DNA from: CAUZFZ01 sp963579025
GTDB lineage: Bacteria; Planctomycetota; Planctomycetia; Planctomycetales; Planctomycetaceae
Reading direction: 5' to 3'
Length of the DNA: 51,812 nt
NCBI GenBank assembly: GCA_963579025.1
Contig: CAUZFZ010000059.1
Location: 1 to 51,812, forward strand
Shown here: piece by piece, positions 43,323 to 51,812 of the stretch
How positions within the stretch are numbered: the first letter of the stretch is position 1
Layout: each line of letters starts with the position of its first letter
Position numbers and translations under genes: made by a program
The notes under the pieces: generated by a model
The model's input: only the letters and a program-made list of their open reading frames with translations
What the model was told of the DNA's origin: nothing
Databases searched by the model: none

Positions 43323-45704
43323 TCAACGACTGGAACGCAGCAACCACTCGGCGATCGATTGCCCGTCGTTCGTAATGTCGAATTGCTCGTTGGCGTCGGC
43401 TTGACGATAACGCACCGTGGCTGCCTCATATGTCCTGCGAACCTGCTCGATCGATTCGCGACGATTCGACCCATCGACAAGGCTGTCCAGCCGCAATCGG
43501 CGTGGAGCAATCGCCGCGGCAACGTCACACATGTCTCCGGATGTGAGTACTCCGGGAATTACGACGTCGTGTGGCAGATAGCAGAATGGACTGGTCAGCG
43601 CATCCTGAAAACCAGTCAGCCCACCATGCACATACACCGCCTCGACAGCTTCGTCGAATAACGCGCACAACAGAACCAGCAGGCCACCTGCCGGTTCTGA
43701 CTGGTATGGCCGATCGGGAATCCCGCGCGGAACGGCAAAGTTACAATCTGCTGCGTTCGTTTTCGCAAAACTGTCTCCCCACAAAGCGACGTGATTCGGA
43801 TCGAGATCATCGCGAACACGAAGATATTGAACGACCTGCCGCAGGTCGCGCAGCCTGTCACCGACGAGTGTCTGCCCGAGCATGAGTTCACTCGACGAAA
43901 GCGAACTCGCAGCACTGCGCCGACCACGTTCGTCACTGGGAGCGGTTTCTCCAGTCCCGCGCAGGTCAAGCAAACACACAGCCGTGCCAGCCTTAAGTAG
44001 TGCGGCGATTTCATCACTGCGACGTTGAAGAAACTGCTGCTTACCGGACTGTGCAACAGCGACGACGATTCTGCGCGCGGACTCAGATTCGGGCACGAGC
44101 AACAGAACAGGCACGACAATTCCCGGCTCGGTGCCCAACTGAATCCGTTCGATGACGACGTTGGTCACTGACTCGTGGTCGTGCCTGAGCACGACAGGTT
44201 CATGGGGCGATTCCACATCGCCCAGCAATTGAGTCCATTGCATCCGCAACTGTCTTGTCCGGTCGACAGGTGAAAATGATGACCGTGTTCGGCGTGCGGC
44301 CAGGCCGCGATCTGTTCCCAGATGCGAGCACAACTTGTAAAGCGGAATGGATTCAATTGGTGCCGTTCCGGGAGTGGTGAGACATTGCAACTTCTCCTCT
44401 GGAATCAACTGGTCGTGCTCTTTTCCGGGGTTTGGGATTCCGAACCAGCGTTCTAATGTCGGATACAGCAGCTCGCGGCTGTGTGGCGTCCAATGTGTGT
44501 TTTCTGGTGATGAGCCCACGACAAAACCGTGCCCGGCCAATCCAGTCACCGAGTCGGCCGCAGCGTAGCTGCCGTAGATGCGCTGAATGCGCTTCCACAC
44601 CGGGTCCTGCTCGCGATCCCAATAGAATTCGTGATAGTAAATCAGGCGACGTGGCGCCATTGACGCGACGATCGTCCACGGCAGGAATCCATCGCGTGCG
44701 GAGAGTCGCAGATTGCGAGTCGATTCCCAGCTTCCGGAAGCGGTGTACGGAAACCACGTCTCTGCGTCCTGGGGCAACGGATATCCGTTTTCCGGTTCAG
44801 GGCCACCAAAGTTATTGACCATGACGCCGGCTATTCGACCGTCAAGAGCTGCAGCAACCGCGGCAACATCTCCGCCACCGGCCGGCTCCGAGATCATGAC
44901 GATCCGCTTCGGGTCGACGCCCGGCTGATTCAGCAGCACGTCGACTCCACGCCACAAGTCCCACGCCAGCCAACCCATCAAGCTGTCACCAATCAGGTGC
45001 AGTTGAATTCCCGCGTCATAGCGGAAGTAGTAATCCTGACTGGAAACTCGAAAGGGCTTGCCATAGTCGGATTCGGAGCGAAACGGATGCTGCCGCCGTT
45101 CTCCGTGTCCCAGATGGTCCGGGACAAGGACGACGCAACCGGCGCGGGCCCATGTTGCACCCATCAGTTGCCGCGCACCAGTTTCCTTCGGGCGAATGTG
45201 ACTATGGCAAACGACCAGGCCGGGCATCGACGACGACGGTTTCGCCGGACGGTAAAGATTCGCCGTGACCATGATGCCGGGACGACTCTCGAACAGGAGA
45301 TTGTCCACGTGAAAACCATCACCAGACGTCGTGCGGACGACGCGAACTTTCAGGTCCTCGGCGACTTCCGGGAACTGCCCCAGTGATGTGCGGAGCGCCG
45401 CCAGTCGACGGTCACGCATCTCTTCCCAGTCGGCCTTCGTTGTGACGGCATTCCATGCCTGACGGTCGCGATGATTCGCCTCCCGCAGTTCCGCTTCAAC
45501 GTACCGCGACAGCATTGCCGCCATCGGTTTTCGTGACAGTGTGCCACGGAGAATGACGCGTCCGTCCAGCTTCTGGATCTGTTTGGCCAGGTCGTCGGCT
45601 GCGGCTGCGTCCCCTGACCAGACCGTGAAAAGCAAGCCCGGAACACAACTGCAAATAAAGATGAGATGGCAGATCAATAGAGAGATGCGTTCACGCAGAT
45701 TCAC
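43323..45704 (-). CDS. Exported double-domain alpha/beta hydrolase (793 aa)
   Basis: An exported protein with two alpha/beta-hydrolase-like domains in tandem (acetylxylan-esterase/Abhydrolase_7-like). Signal peptide about 1-36. Domain 1 (about 90-430) keeps acid and His candidates (WDREQDPVW and NTHWTPHSRE), but the nucleophile elbow reads ISEPAGGGD with Ala275 at the Ser position, so it is probably inactive. Domain 2 (about 520-790) has an elbow LWGDSFA with Ser645, an acid candidate in RLDSLVDGSN, but no clear terminal His. The protein is close to the 809-residue paralogue at 49125-51554. The start is GTG with AGGAG nine bases upstream. It follows the kelch gene by 53 bases in one operon. 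A role in de-esterification of complex glycans is inferred only. Confidence 0.85.
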   Translation of the reverse strand: MNLRERISLLICHLIFICSCVPGLLFTVWSGDAAAADDLAKQIQKLDGRVILRGTLSRKPMAAMLSRYVEAELREANHRDRQAWNAVTTKADWEEMRDRRLAALRTSLGQFPEVAEDLKVRVVRTTSGDGFHVDNLLFESRPGIMVTANLYRPAKPSSSMPGLVVCHSHIRPKETGARQLMGATWARAGCVVLVPDHLGHGERRQHPFRSESDYGKPFRVSSQDYYFRYDAGIQLHLIGDSLMGWLAWDLWRGVDVLLNQPGVDPKRIVMISEPAGGGDVAAVAAALDGRIAGVMVNNFGGPEPENGYPLPQDAETWFPYTASGSWESTRNLRLSARDGFLPWTIVASMAPRRLIYYHEFYWDREQDPVWKRIQRIYGSYAAADSVTGLAGHGFVVGSSPENTHWTPHSRELLYPTLERWFGIPNPGKEHDQLIPEEKLQCLTTPGTAPIESIPLYKLCSHLGTDRGLAARRTRSSFSPVDRTRQLRMQWTQLLGDVESPHEPVVLRHDHESVTNVVIERIQLGTEPGIVVPVLLLVPESESARRIVVAVAQSGKQQFLQRRSDEIAALLKAGTAVCLLDLRGTGETAPSDERGRRSAASSLSSSELMLGQTLVGDRLRDLRQVVQYLRVRDDLDPNHVALWGDSFAKTNAADCNFAVPRGIPDRPYQSEPAGGLLVLLCALFDEAVEAVYVHGGLTGFQDALTSPFCYLPHDVVIPGVLTSGDMCDVAAAIAPRRLRLDSLVDGSNRRESIEQVRRTYEAATVRYRQADANEQFDITNDGQSIAEWLLRSSR

Positions 45705-45757
45705 GATGATGTTACTCCTGACTCAAGGTGCGACAGCGTCGCGATTACTATTACCGG

Positions 45758-46870
45758 TTAGGGTTGATCTTCAATCCGCATGGCCCACACGGTCGTCGTC
45801 TGCCGGTAGCCACCGGTGACCAGCAGCATCTGGTCGTGGCGTTGATCGTATTCCAGGTTGTAATTCATGCCGCATCCGAACGGCAGCGTCGCCGTTGTGA
45901 GTTGCGTCCATGCATCACGCGATAAGTCGTAGAGCCAGGTTTCGGCGACTGTCTGCCTGTCATCAAGCTTGTGGTCCACAACGACAACTGTCTTGCCAAT
46001 AGACGCGTTAAAGGCCATCGGATTGTGCTGGTCTTTCGGCGGCCGTGTACCGCGTGTCGGCATGACCTGGTGTTTGCCATCAGCCGGATAGAACACTTCG
46101 ATGTTGTTGCTGTTCGTGTTCGTACCGAAGACGACCAGCGCCTTGTGGCCGGAGTCGAAAACACAGTTGCTGTGCCAGCCGCCGAGGAACACTGTCTTTG
46201 TGAGTCGTTTCCAGGTGCGTGGCTGACCAGTCAACTCGTAGATGCCATCGGATCTGTATCCGAGGACAACATTGCGATCCGTGTCGAACGCCGCGCTGTG
46301 TGGAAAGAAATCGACGGACTCGCATGGAAGCGGACGCCAGCCGTTCGTGGCCAGGTCGAAGGTCCACGTGGGGAATTTCCTGATCTTCGGCCAGAGGTCC
46401 TTCACTGAATCGGTAAACCGGCCGGGAATCATGTGCTTCTGAGCGCAGGCGACAATCATCTCGTCACGAGAAGAGTCATACATCACCGTGCCAAACGTAT
46501 GCATTGCCCAGGGGTGTTCGCCACGCGCGCCCGCAACCGGGAGGCCATCTTCGTTGACTTCATACGTTGATCGAAGATCGTCTGGGTAAGCTCGACTCCA
46601 GTTCCGTTTCGCGACGTCGAAGACCAGCGGGCTATTCGTCCAATCGCGACCGTGCGTGTCGCTGCCAAACAGAATCAGGCGTCCGCGTTTTGAATCGAAA
46701 CACGAACCACCATGCGGCTGCCGTCGGAACGTAAGCGAATCGGCCGTCTGTTCGTGGATTCTGATCCAGCGGTTCGGCGGTAGATTCTCGACATCGTCTT
46801 CAGCGAGACCACTCACGCACACGGCGAGCAGCAGCGATGACGCTGTAAGACTTCGTGCCCAACATCTCAT
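45758..46870 (-). CDS. Exported kelch-type beta-propeller protein
   Basis: A 370-residue exported protein: signal peptide (MRCWARSLTASSLLLAVCVS), then about six kelch-like blades with recurring patterns such as GRLILFGSDTHGRDW, LVFDVAKRNWSRAYP, HKALVVFGTNTNSNNIEVF and QMLLVTGGYRQTTTVWAM. Propellers of this type bind glycans or proteins, or act as galactose-oxidase-like enzymes; no copper ligands could be assigned. GGAG lies nine bases before the ATG at 46870, which excludes the upstream transposase relic that happens to be in the same frame. First gene of the operon with the 793-residue hydrolase. Confidence 0.82.
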   Translation of the reverse strand: MRCWARSLTASSLLLAVCVSGLAEDDVENLPPNRWIRIHEQTADSLTFRRQPHGGSCFDSKRGRLILFGSDTHGRDWTNSPLVFDVAKRNWSRAYPDDLRSTYEVNEDGLPVAGARGEHPWAMHTFGTVMYDSSRDEMIVACAQKHMIPGRFTDSVKDLWPKIRKFPTWTFDLATNGWRPLPCESVDFFPHSAAFDTDRNVVLGYRSDGIYELTGQPRTWKRLTKTVFLGGWHSNCVFDSGHKALVVFGTNTNSNNIEVFYPADGKHQVMPTRGTRPPKDQHNPMAFNASIGKTVVVVDHKLDDRQTVAETWLYDLSRDAWTQLTTATLPFGCGMNYNLEYDQRHDQMLLVTGGYRQTTTVWAMRIEDQP

Positions 46871-46888
46871 GCGATCGATCTCCAGTGT

Positions 46889-46963
46889 TCCGTTTCGTCT
46901 CAGTTCACGGCTGATCGTGCTGGGAGACTGCTGAAGACGCAAGGCGGCGTCAGACTGCGAGCC
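46889..46963 (-). mobile_element. Relic of an IS30-family transposase helix-turn-helix
   Basis: Twenty-five codons on the minus strand read GSQSDAALRLQQSPSTIS followed by RELRRNG. This is the N-terminal helix-turn-helix (HTH_38) pattern of IS30-family transposases, where SPSTISRELRRN is close to invariant. An in-frame stop lies upstream and no catalytic DDE part follows: the frame runs directly into the kelch gene. No inverted terminal repeats were found. It is therefore a fragment left in the divergent promoter region. Confidence 0.7.
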
Positions 46964-47054
46964 GTTTGCGAATGCACCAGAGAGATGACTTCCGCCGCCT
47001 CGCAGCTAAGCTGGCCAACAAGTACGTGCCTCGCTCAATCAATGAAAGACACCC

Positions 47055-49103
47055 ATGACCCATGTTGCACGAGTGGCAGAACGTAATTCAGCGGTCATGC
47101 TTTGTGCCGGCATCCTGTTGATTTGCTTCGTGCCAGCACACTCGGTTCGAGGTGCTGAAGAACCCGCAGATAGCTCCGACCTGACGGTCCTGCCGGCTGA
47201 CGTCGATGGCGTGTCGACGAAACAGATGCTGGGACGGTATCTCAAACAACAGGCATACGACGCGCTGCAGCGCCGACGTGAGGCGTACGAGAAAGTCAAG
47301 ACGCCGGAACAGGCGGTGGCCTGGCAGGAACGCCTGCGTGCAGAGTTCATTGAACATCTGGGTGGGTTTCCGGAACGCACGCCATTGAACGCAATTGTTG
47401 TGGGCACGCTCGACGGAGACGGTTACCGGATTGAAAAACTCATCTACGAGAGCCAGCCGCAACATCATGTGACGGCTATCCTGTACCTGCCGAAGTCGAA
47501 GCCGCCGTTTCCTGCGGTGGTCGTTCCGTGCGGTCACAGCAGTAGTGGCAAAGCGGCGCAGCAACGCATCTGCATTCTTCTGGCGAAGAACGGTATCGCC
47601 GCGCTGAGCTACGACCCGATCGGGCAGGCCGAGCGCGTGCAGTTGCTTGATGAAGACGGCAAGGCTCGGTTCAGGATGACGACTGAGCACACCCTTGTGG
47701 GAGCAGGCAGTATTCCACTGGGACGCGGCACGGCGACGTTTCGTATCTGGGACGGCATGCGCACCATCGACTACCTGACCAGTCGACCGGAAATTGATCA
47801 CGAGAGGATTGGCGTTACTGGTTGCAGTGGCGGCGGGACGCTGACCAGTTACCTGATGGCTCTGGATGATCGAGTCGTTTGTGCGGCACCCAGTTGCTAC
47901 ATCACCAGTTGGCGTCGACTGATCGACACGATCGGTCCGCAGGATGCCGAACAGAATATTCACGGACAACTGGCGTTTGGTATGGACCACGCCGATTACC
48001 TGTTGATGCGTGCTCCGAAACCGACACTCATTCTGGCATCAACGCATGACTTCTTTGACATCGACGGTGCATGGGACAGCTTCCGTCAGGCGAAGCGTTT
48101 CTACACGCGGCTGGGTGCCGCCGAGCGTGTCAATCTGGTCGAAACCGACGCGAAGCACGGGTACCCGAAGCTGCAACGCGAGGCCATGGTGCGATGGATG
48201 AGGCGTTGGCTGCTGGACATCGACGAACCAGTGACAGAACCCGATTTTGAAACGCGACCCTCGCAGGAGTTGCAATGCACAATGCCGGGGCAGGTGCTGC
48301 TTCTGAGCGGTTCCCGCTCTGTTGTCGACCTGAACATCGAGTTGAATGAGCAGCTTAAGAAACAGCGGCAAAATATTTGGCGATCTGGTTCTCGCGAAGT
48401 TGCACTCGACAAGGTCCGGCAACTTGCGGGAATTCGCAAACTCGCCGATTTACCGCGACCGGTTGTCACCGACGTGGGAACTGTCGAACGAAATGGATAC
48501 AGCATCGGCAAGCTGGTCATCAGGCCGGAAGACGGTATCCAGCTTCCCGCCCTACTGTTCAAACCGGCCAGAGCAAGCGGGCGTCGGGTGCTCTATCTGC
48601 ACGCCGATGGCAAGCAGGCGGATTCCGGGTTGGATGGTCCAATCGACACACTGGTTCGTGCCGGCGACCTCGTACTTTCCGTGGACCTTCGAGGAACAGG
48701 CGAAACGGGACCCAGTAGTGACAACACATGGGGCGGCGACTGGAATTCTATCTTCCTGTCCTACCTTCTCGGTCGGTCCCTGGTGGGGATGCGTACCGAG
48801 GATGTGTTGTGCGCCGCACGGTATCTGCAGGAACTGGATGGTAAGAGTTCCGGCAAAGTGCATCTTGTCGCTGTGGGTGCTGCGGGAATCCCCGCGGTCC
48901 ATGCTGCTGCAGTTGAACGTTCGCTGTTCGCCTCACTGAGACTTACCCAGCCGAAGTTCACGTGGTCCGACGTCGTTCGCGACCCGGGAATGAAAGGTCA
49001 ACTTGCACACACAGTCCACGGGGCGCTTCGTGTGTACGACCTCGATAATCTGGCGGCTGCATTCGAAGTTACAGTCGAGCCACAGGCACCTTCAGGACGT
49101 TGA
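47055..49103 (+). CDS. Exported double-domain alpha/beta hydrolase (682 aa)
   Basis: Exported protein with a signal peptide (about 1-36, VMLCAGILLICFVPAHSVRG). Domain 1 (about 85-395) is a plausible active esterase: elbow VTGCSGGGT with Ser258, acid in ASTHDFFDIDG and His in DAKHGYPK; the pattern resembles acetylxylan esterase/DLH-type hydrolases. Domain 2 (about 470-680) is shortened and degenerate: DLRGTGETGP is kept but the elbow reads AVGAAGIPA with Ala610 in place of Ser. This is the reverse of the situation in the two larger paralogues. It is followed by the 809-residue paralogue after 21 bases and is divergent from the kelch gene. Substrate unknown; a polysaccharide ester is an inference. 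Confidence 0.85.
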   Translation: MTHVARVAERNSAVMLCAGILLICFVPAHSVRGAEEPADSSDLTVLPADVDGVSTKQMLGRYLKQQAYDALQRRREAYEKVKTPEQAVAWQERLRAEFIEHLGGFPERTPLNAIVVGTLDGDGYRIEKLIYESQPQHHVTAILYLPKSKPPFPAVVVPCGHSSSGKAAQQRICILLAKNGIAALSYDPIGQAERVQLLDEDGKARFRMTTEHTLVGAGSIPLGRGTATFRIWDGMRTIDYLTSRPEIDHERIGVTGCSGGGTLTSYLMALDDRVVCAAPSCYITSWRRLIDTIGPQDAEQNIHGQLAFGMDHADYLLMRAPKPTLILASTHDFFDIDGAWDSFRQAKRFYTRLGAAERVNLVETDAKHGYPKLQREAMVRWMRRWLLDIDEPVTEPDFETRPSQELQCTMPGQVLLLSGSRSVVDLNIELNEQLKKQRQNIWRSGSREVALDKVRQLAGIRKLADLPRPVVTDVGTVERNGYSIGKLVIRPEDGIQLPALLFKPARASGRRVLYLHADGKQADSGLDGPIDTLVRAGDLVLSVDLRGTGETGPSSDNTWGGDWNSIFLSYLLGRSLVGMRTEDVLCAARYLQELDGKSSGKVHLVAVGAAGIPAVHAAAVERSLFASLRLTQPKFTWSDVVRDPGMKGQLAHTVHGALRVYDLDNLAAAFEVTVEPQAPSGR

Positions 49104-49124
49104 ATTCGTCGAAAGGACTGATTT

Positions 49125-51554
49125 ATGAATTTCTCGCGACGTCTCTCAACCTGTCTGCCGATTTCGTGCTCGCTGCCGCTGGCGTGGATCGTTACGGCTG
49201 GCTCGATCATCGGTGCCGGTGCGACGCAGGCGGCGGATCGACCGGATACCGCGAAACTCGCCGCGGCTATTGAACGTCTCTCACCTTTGGTCCTGACTGA
49301 CTCACAACGGGACGAAGCATCGGGGATGATCGAACGAGACCTGCGGCGCCGACGCGATGCGGCCAATGAAAGTAATCGAACGGATTGGAATGCCATCAAG
49401 ACGCGGCAGCATTGGGAGGCCTTTCGCGACGTGCGGCTGGAAAAGCTGCGGGCATCGCTGGGGACATTTCCAGAGCCTCCGGATGAGTTACGGGTGAAGG
49501 TCACCGGCACGGTTGATGGTGACGGGTTCCGTATCGAAAACCTCGTCTACGAATCCCGACCAGGTGATTGGGTCACGGCCAACCTGTACGTTCCTGCGAA
49601 ACCGCCGGAATCCATGCCGGGCATCATGATTGCGCATGCGCATCATCGTCCGAAGCGGCAGGGTGAAATGCAGGATATGGGAATGACGTGGGCTCGCGCC
49701 GGGTGCATGGTGCTGGTCATCGATCAGGTCGGTTACGGCGAGCGTCGGGCACATTCTTTCAATGGACCAAACGACTATCCGAAAGAGGACTACAAGTACT
49801 GGCGACAGGATTACTATTACCGGTACGACAGCGGCGTTCAGTTGCAACTGGCAGGTGACAGCCTGATGGGCTGGATGGCCTGGGACTGGATGCGCGGTGT
49901 TGATCTGCTGCTTGCACGGGACGGAATCGACCCGAAGCGGATCATCATGCTTGGTGCTGTCGCTGGCGGTGGCGATCCGTGCGGCGTTACCGCGGCGCTC
50001 GATCAGCGCATTGCCGCGGCTGTGCCATTCAATTTCGGCGGACCGCAACCGGAGACGCGATATCCACTGCCAGACGACGCCGAGACGTCGTTCAATTACC
50101 TGATGGGTTCGTACTGGGAGTCGACTCGTGGACTGCGTCGCACGGCAGCGGATGGTTTCTTTCATTGGGTCATTGTGGGCGGCATCGCGCCGCGACGACT
50201 GATTCATGGACACGAGTTCGCATGGGACGGAAAACGCGACCCCGTGTGGAAGCGATTCGAGAAGATCTATGGCGATTTCTACGGCGTCCGTGACAACCTG
50301 GCGGTCGCCCATGGACACGGCACGTTGAGGGGAAACAACCCGCGCGGCTCACATTGCACGAATATTGGTCGCGTTCATCGTGAGATGATTCATCCGGCGT
50401 TTCGCCGCTGGTTCAACATCGATGTCACACCCGAGGACGAGTACAGCGCCCGACGGGAAACCGAGGAGCTGACATGCCTGACCGATGCGGCCCGGCGTGA
50501 ACTGAAACCACCAGGCTTCGTCGACGTTGTTTCGAACCTGGCACACAAGCGCGTTAATGAAGCGAGACAACAAGGTTTACGACTGACACACCGCGAGCAG
50601 CGTGAGCATGTTCGCAGTCAATGGTCGGCGTTGCTCGGCGATACTGAAGTCAAGTCGACTCCGCGAGTGGTTTCTTCAACGAATAGCGAACCCGAGGTGA
50701 ATGGCCTGCGACTCGAACGGGTAGTTATCGAAGTCGAGCCGGATGTGGTCGTCCCAATGATGCTTATCTCAGGTGCGGACAATCAGAACAGAAACGCGTC
50801 TCCCGTTGTCGTCGCTCTGGCTCAGGCCGGTAAGTCCGGCTTTATTGAGCATCGGGCCGACGAGCTTGCCGAGCTGGTGGACAAGGGAGCGATTGTTTGT
50901 CTGCCGGATCTGCGCGGTACAGGAGATACGAAGGCCGGGTCGTCACGTGGCCGTTCGAGTGGCGACGGCAATCGATCGGTCAACCTGCTGATGTTCAATC
51001 AGACGATGGTTGGGCAGCGACTGCGTGACCTGCAATCAGTGCTTGCTTTTCTGCGTACTCGAAAGGACGTCGACCCAAAACACATCTCTCTGTGGGGAGA
51101 TTCATTCGCTCCTGTTAATGCGGCCGATACGAATTTCCAGGTCCCGTATGATGTCGGCGGTCGGCCACATCAGTCCGAGCCGATGGGCGGTTTGCTGGCT
51201 GTGTTGGGAGCTCTTTTCGACGACGGCATCGAACGCGTTTATGTTCGCGGCGGACTGTCGAGCTATTTCTCCGTTCTGGCCAGCCCTCACGTTTACATTC
51301 CTCACGACGTGGTTGTCCCGGGCGTTCTTACCGCCGGCGACATCGCCAGTACAGTTGCGGCGCTCGCATCTCGGCCCGTTTACCTGGATCGCACTGTCGA
51401 CGGGCTGAATCGACGCCTGTCGATCGGGGACGTCCGAATTACTTATGAGCCGGCCAGCAAGAGCTATCGCGATGCAAACGCAGTGGACCAGTTTGTCATT
51501 GGTAACGGTTCAACACCGGCAACGTGGCTCCTGATGAGCGAAGCTCAAAAGTAG
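49125..51554 (+). CDS. Exported double-domain alpha/beta hydrolase (809 aa)
   Basis: Exported paralogue of the 793-residue protein; long shared stretches include DSLMGW and GVDPKR-like segments. Signal peptide about 1-37. Domain 1 elbow reads LGAVAGGGD with Ala280 at the nucleophile position, while acid and His candidates remain (WDGKRDPVW and SHCTNIGRVHRE). Domain 2 elbow reads LWGDSFA with Ser660 and has an acid candidate in YLDRTVDGLN, but no clear His after it. Domain 1 may thus be a binding or structural module. The start is an ATG behind GAAAGGA, 21 bases after the upstream hydrolase gene, so the two are cotranscribed. No other gene follows in the window. Confidence 0.85.
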   Translation: MNFSRRLSTCLPISCSLPLAWIVTAGSIIGAGATQAADRPDTAKLAAAIERLSPLVLTDSQRDEASGMIERDLRRRRDAANESNRTDWNAIKTRQHWEAFRDVRLEKLRASLGTFPEPPDELRVKVTGTVDGDGFRIENLVYESRPGDWVTANLYVPAKPPESMPGIMIAHAHHRPKRQGEMQDMGMTWARAGCMVLVIDQVGYGERRAHSFNGPNDYPKEDYKYWRQDYYYRYDSGVQLQLAGDSLMGWMAWDWMRGVDLLLARDGIDPKRIIMLGAVAGGGDPCGVTAALDQRIAAAVPFNFGGPQPETRYPLPDDAETSFNYLMGSYWESTRGLRRTAADGFFHWVIVGGIAPRRLIHGHEFAWDGKRDPVWKRFEKIYGDFYGVRDNLAVAHGHGTLRGNNPRGSHCTNIGRVHREMIHPAFRRWFNIDVTPEDEYSARRETEELTCLTDAARRELKPPGFVDVVSNLAHKRVNEARQQGLRLTHREQREHVRSQWSALLGDTEVKSTPRVVSSTNSEPEVNGLRLERVVIEVEPDVVVPMMLISGADNQNRNASPVVVALAQAGKSGFIEHRADELAELVDKGAIVCLPDLRGTGDTKAGSSRGRSSGDGNRSVNLLMFNQTMVGQRLRDLQSVLAFLRTRKDVDPKHISLWGDSFAPVNAADTNFQVPYDVGGRPHQSEPMGGLLAVLGALFDDGIERVYVRGGLSSYFSVLASPHVYIPHDVVVPGVLTAGDIASTVAALASRPVYLDRTVDGLNRRLSIGDVRITYEPASKSYRDANAVDQFVIGNGSTPATWLLMSEAQK

Positions 51555-51613
51555 CGATTGACGGAGCCGCATGAACCGCTTCCTCGGTCGGCGCAGCGCC
51601 AACGCTCACGTTT

Positions 51614-51720
51614 TGAAGTTGCACACTTCAGTCCCGAAGGGACGTGGGCAAATAGCCCGGGGTTTCAACCCGGGAAAATCAGCCATTTCTGAACCACAGC
51701 CCCGGAGGGCAACGCCGTTA
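51614..51720. repeat. Cluster of short hairpins behind the last gene
   Basis: Three small dyads follow one another: TGAAGT with ACTTCA (51614-51630), GTCCC-gaa-GGGAC (51631-51643) and CCCGGG with CCCGGG (51656-51674). The arrangement looks like a further interspersed repeat family. No gene is seen between 51555 and the window end. Confidence 0.6.
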
Positions 51721-51812
51721 AGGATTCTGGCGTTGTAAAAATCGGGGTATCGCTGAAATGGATGATTATGAAAAAAGCCAGACTCCCGCATGTGGTGTGC
51801 GGACTGAAGACA

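Noticed and set aside
46972..47058. 28-residue plus-strand frame overlapping the start of the 682-residue hydrolase gene as ATGA
   Set aside because: The coupling is attractive, but no ribosome binding site is seen and the frame lies antisense to the IS30 relic region, so chance is more likely.

Overview
The window looks like chromosomal DNA of a planctomycete. Several families typical of that phylum occur together: a PSCyt1/DUF1587/DUF1592/DUF1588/DUF1585 protein next to a DUF1552 protein, a DUF1501 protein, a Tat-exported Gfo/Idh/MocA protein, a large RTX/Calx-beta surface protein with an LEPR-XLL-like N-terminal motif, and a BlaI repressor paired with an M56 membrane peptidase carrying a huge C-terminal extension. 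Genes sit on both strands in short operons. No rRNA, tRNA, CRISPR array or intact insertion sequence was recognised.

Layout. 1-4.6 kb: the start of one RTX-type surface protein (cut by the window edge) and a complete paralogue on the minus strand; their 5' coding regions are nearly identical. 5.1-6.9 kb: an isochorismatase-fold amidase and an exported prenyltransferase-repeat protein. 7.1-8.1 kb: ribose-phosphate pyrophosphokinase (prs). 8.1-14.5 kb: hairpin DNA, a strong operator/promoter, then a BlaI-type repressor overlapping an 1889-residue M56 sensor peptidase. 14.7-19.2 kb: membrane-anchored methyltransferase, secreted oxidoreductase, ABC-F ATPase. 19.4-24.5 kb: RidA-like protein, branched-chain aminotransferase, small membrane protein, GGCT-like protein, SGNH protein, TAXI lipoprotein. 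24.6-27.2 kb: fused TRAP permease, forming a transporter with the TAXI lipoprotein. 27.3-33.8 kb: ExeA-like ATPase, DUF1501 protein, and the divergent DUF1592-DUF1552 pair. 34.1-38.3 kb: a lower-GC orphan, a 3-TM protein and a TPR metallopeptidase-like protein. 38.6-43.3 kb: SDR, HEAT-repeat protein, rRNA methyltransferase, small ORF, membrane alpha/beta hydrolase. 43.3-51.6 kb: two divergent operons with three large exported double-domain alpha/beta hydrolases and a kelch-type beta-propeller.

How genes work together. The clearest units are: the BlaI/M56 pair behind its own operator, expected to be autoregulated with cleavage of the repressor when the sensor is triggered; the TAXI-TRAP uptake system, with an intrinsic terminator between binding protein and permease; the cytochrome-like DUF1592/DUF1552 pair; and the 43-51.6 kb hydrolase locus. 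In the hydrolase locus the nucleophile serine is kept in domain 1 but lost in domain 2 of one protein, and lost in domain 1 but kept in domain 2 of the other two. That reciprocal pattern and its divergent arrangement make it the best candidate for an undescribed system. Intergenic spaces are also marked by several different families of hairpin repeats, often directly behind stop codons.
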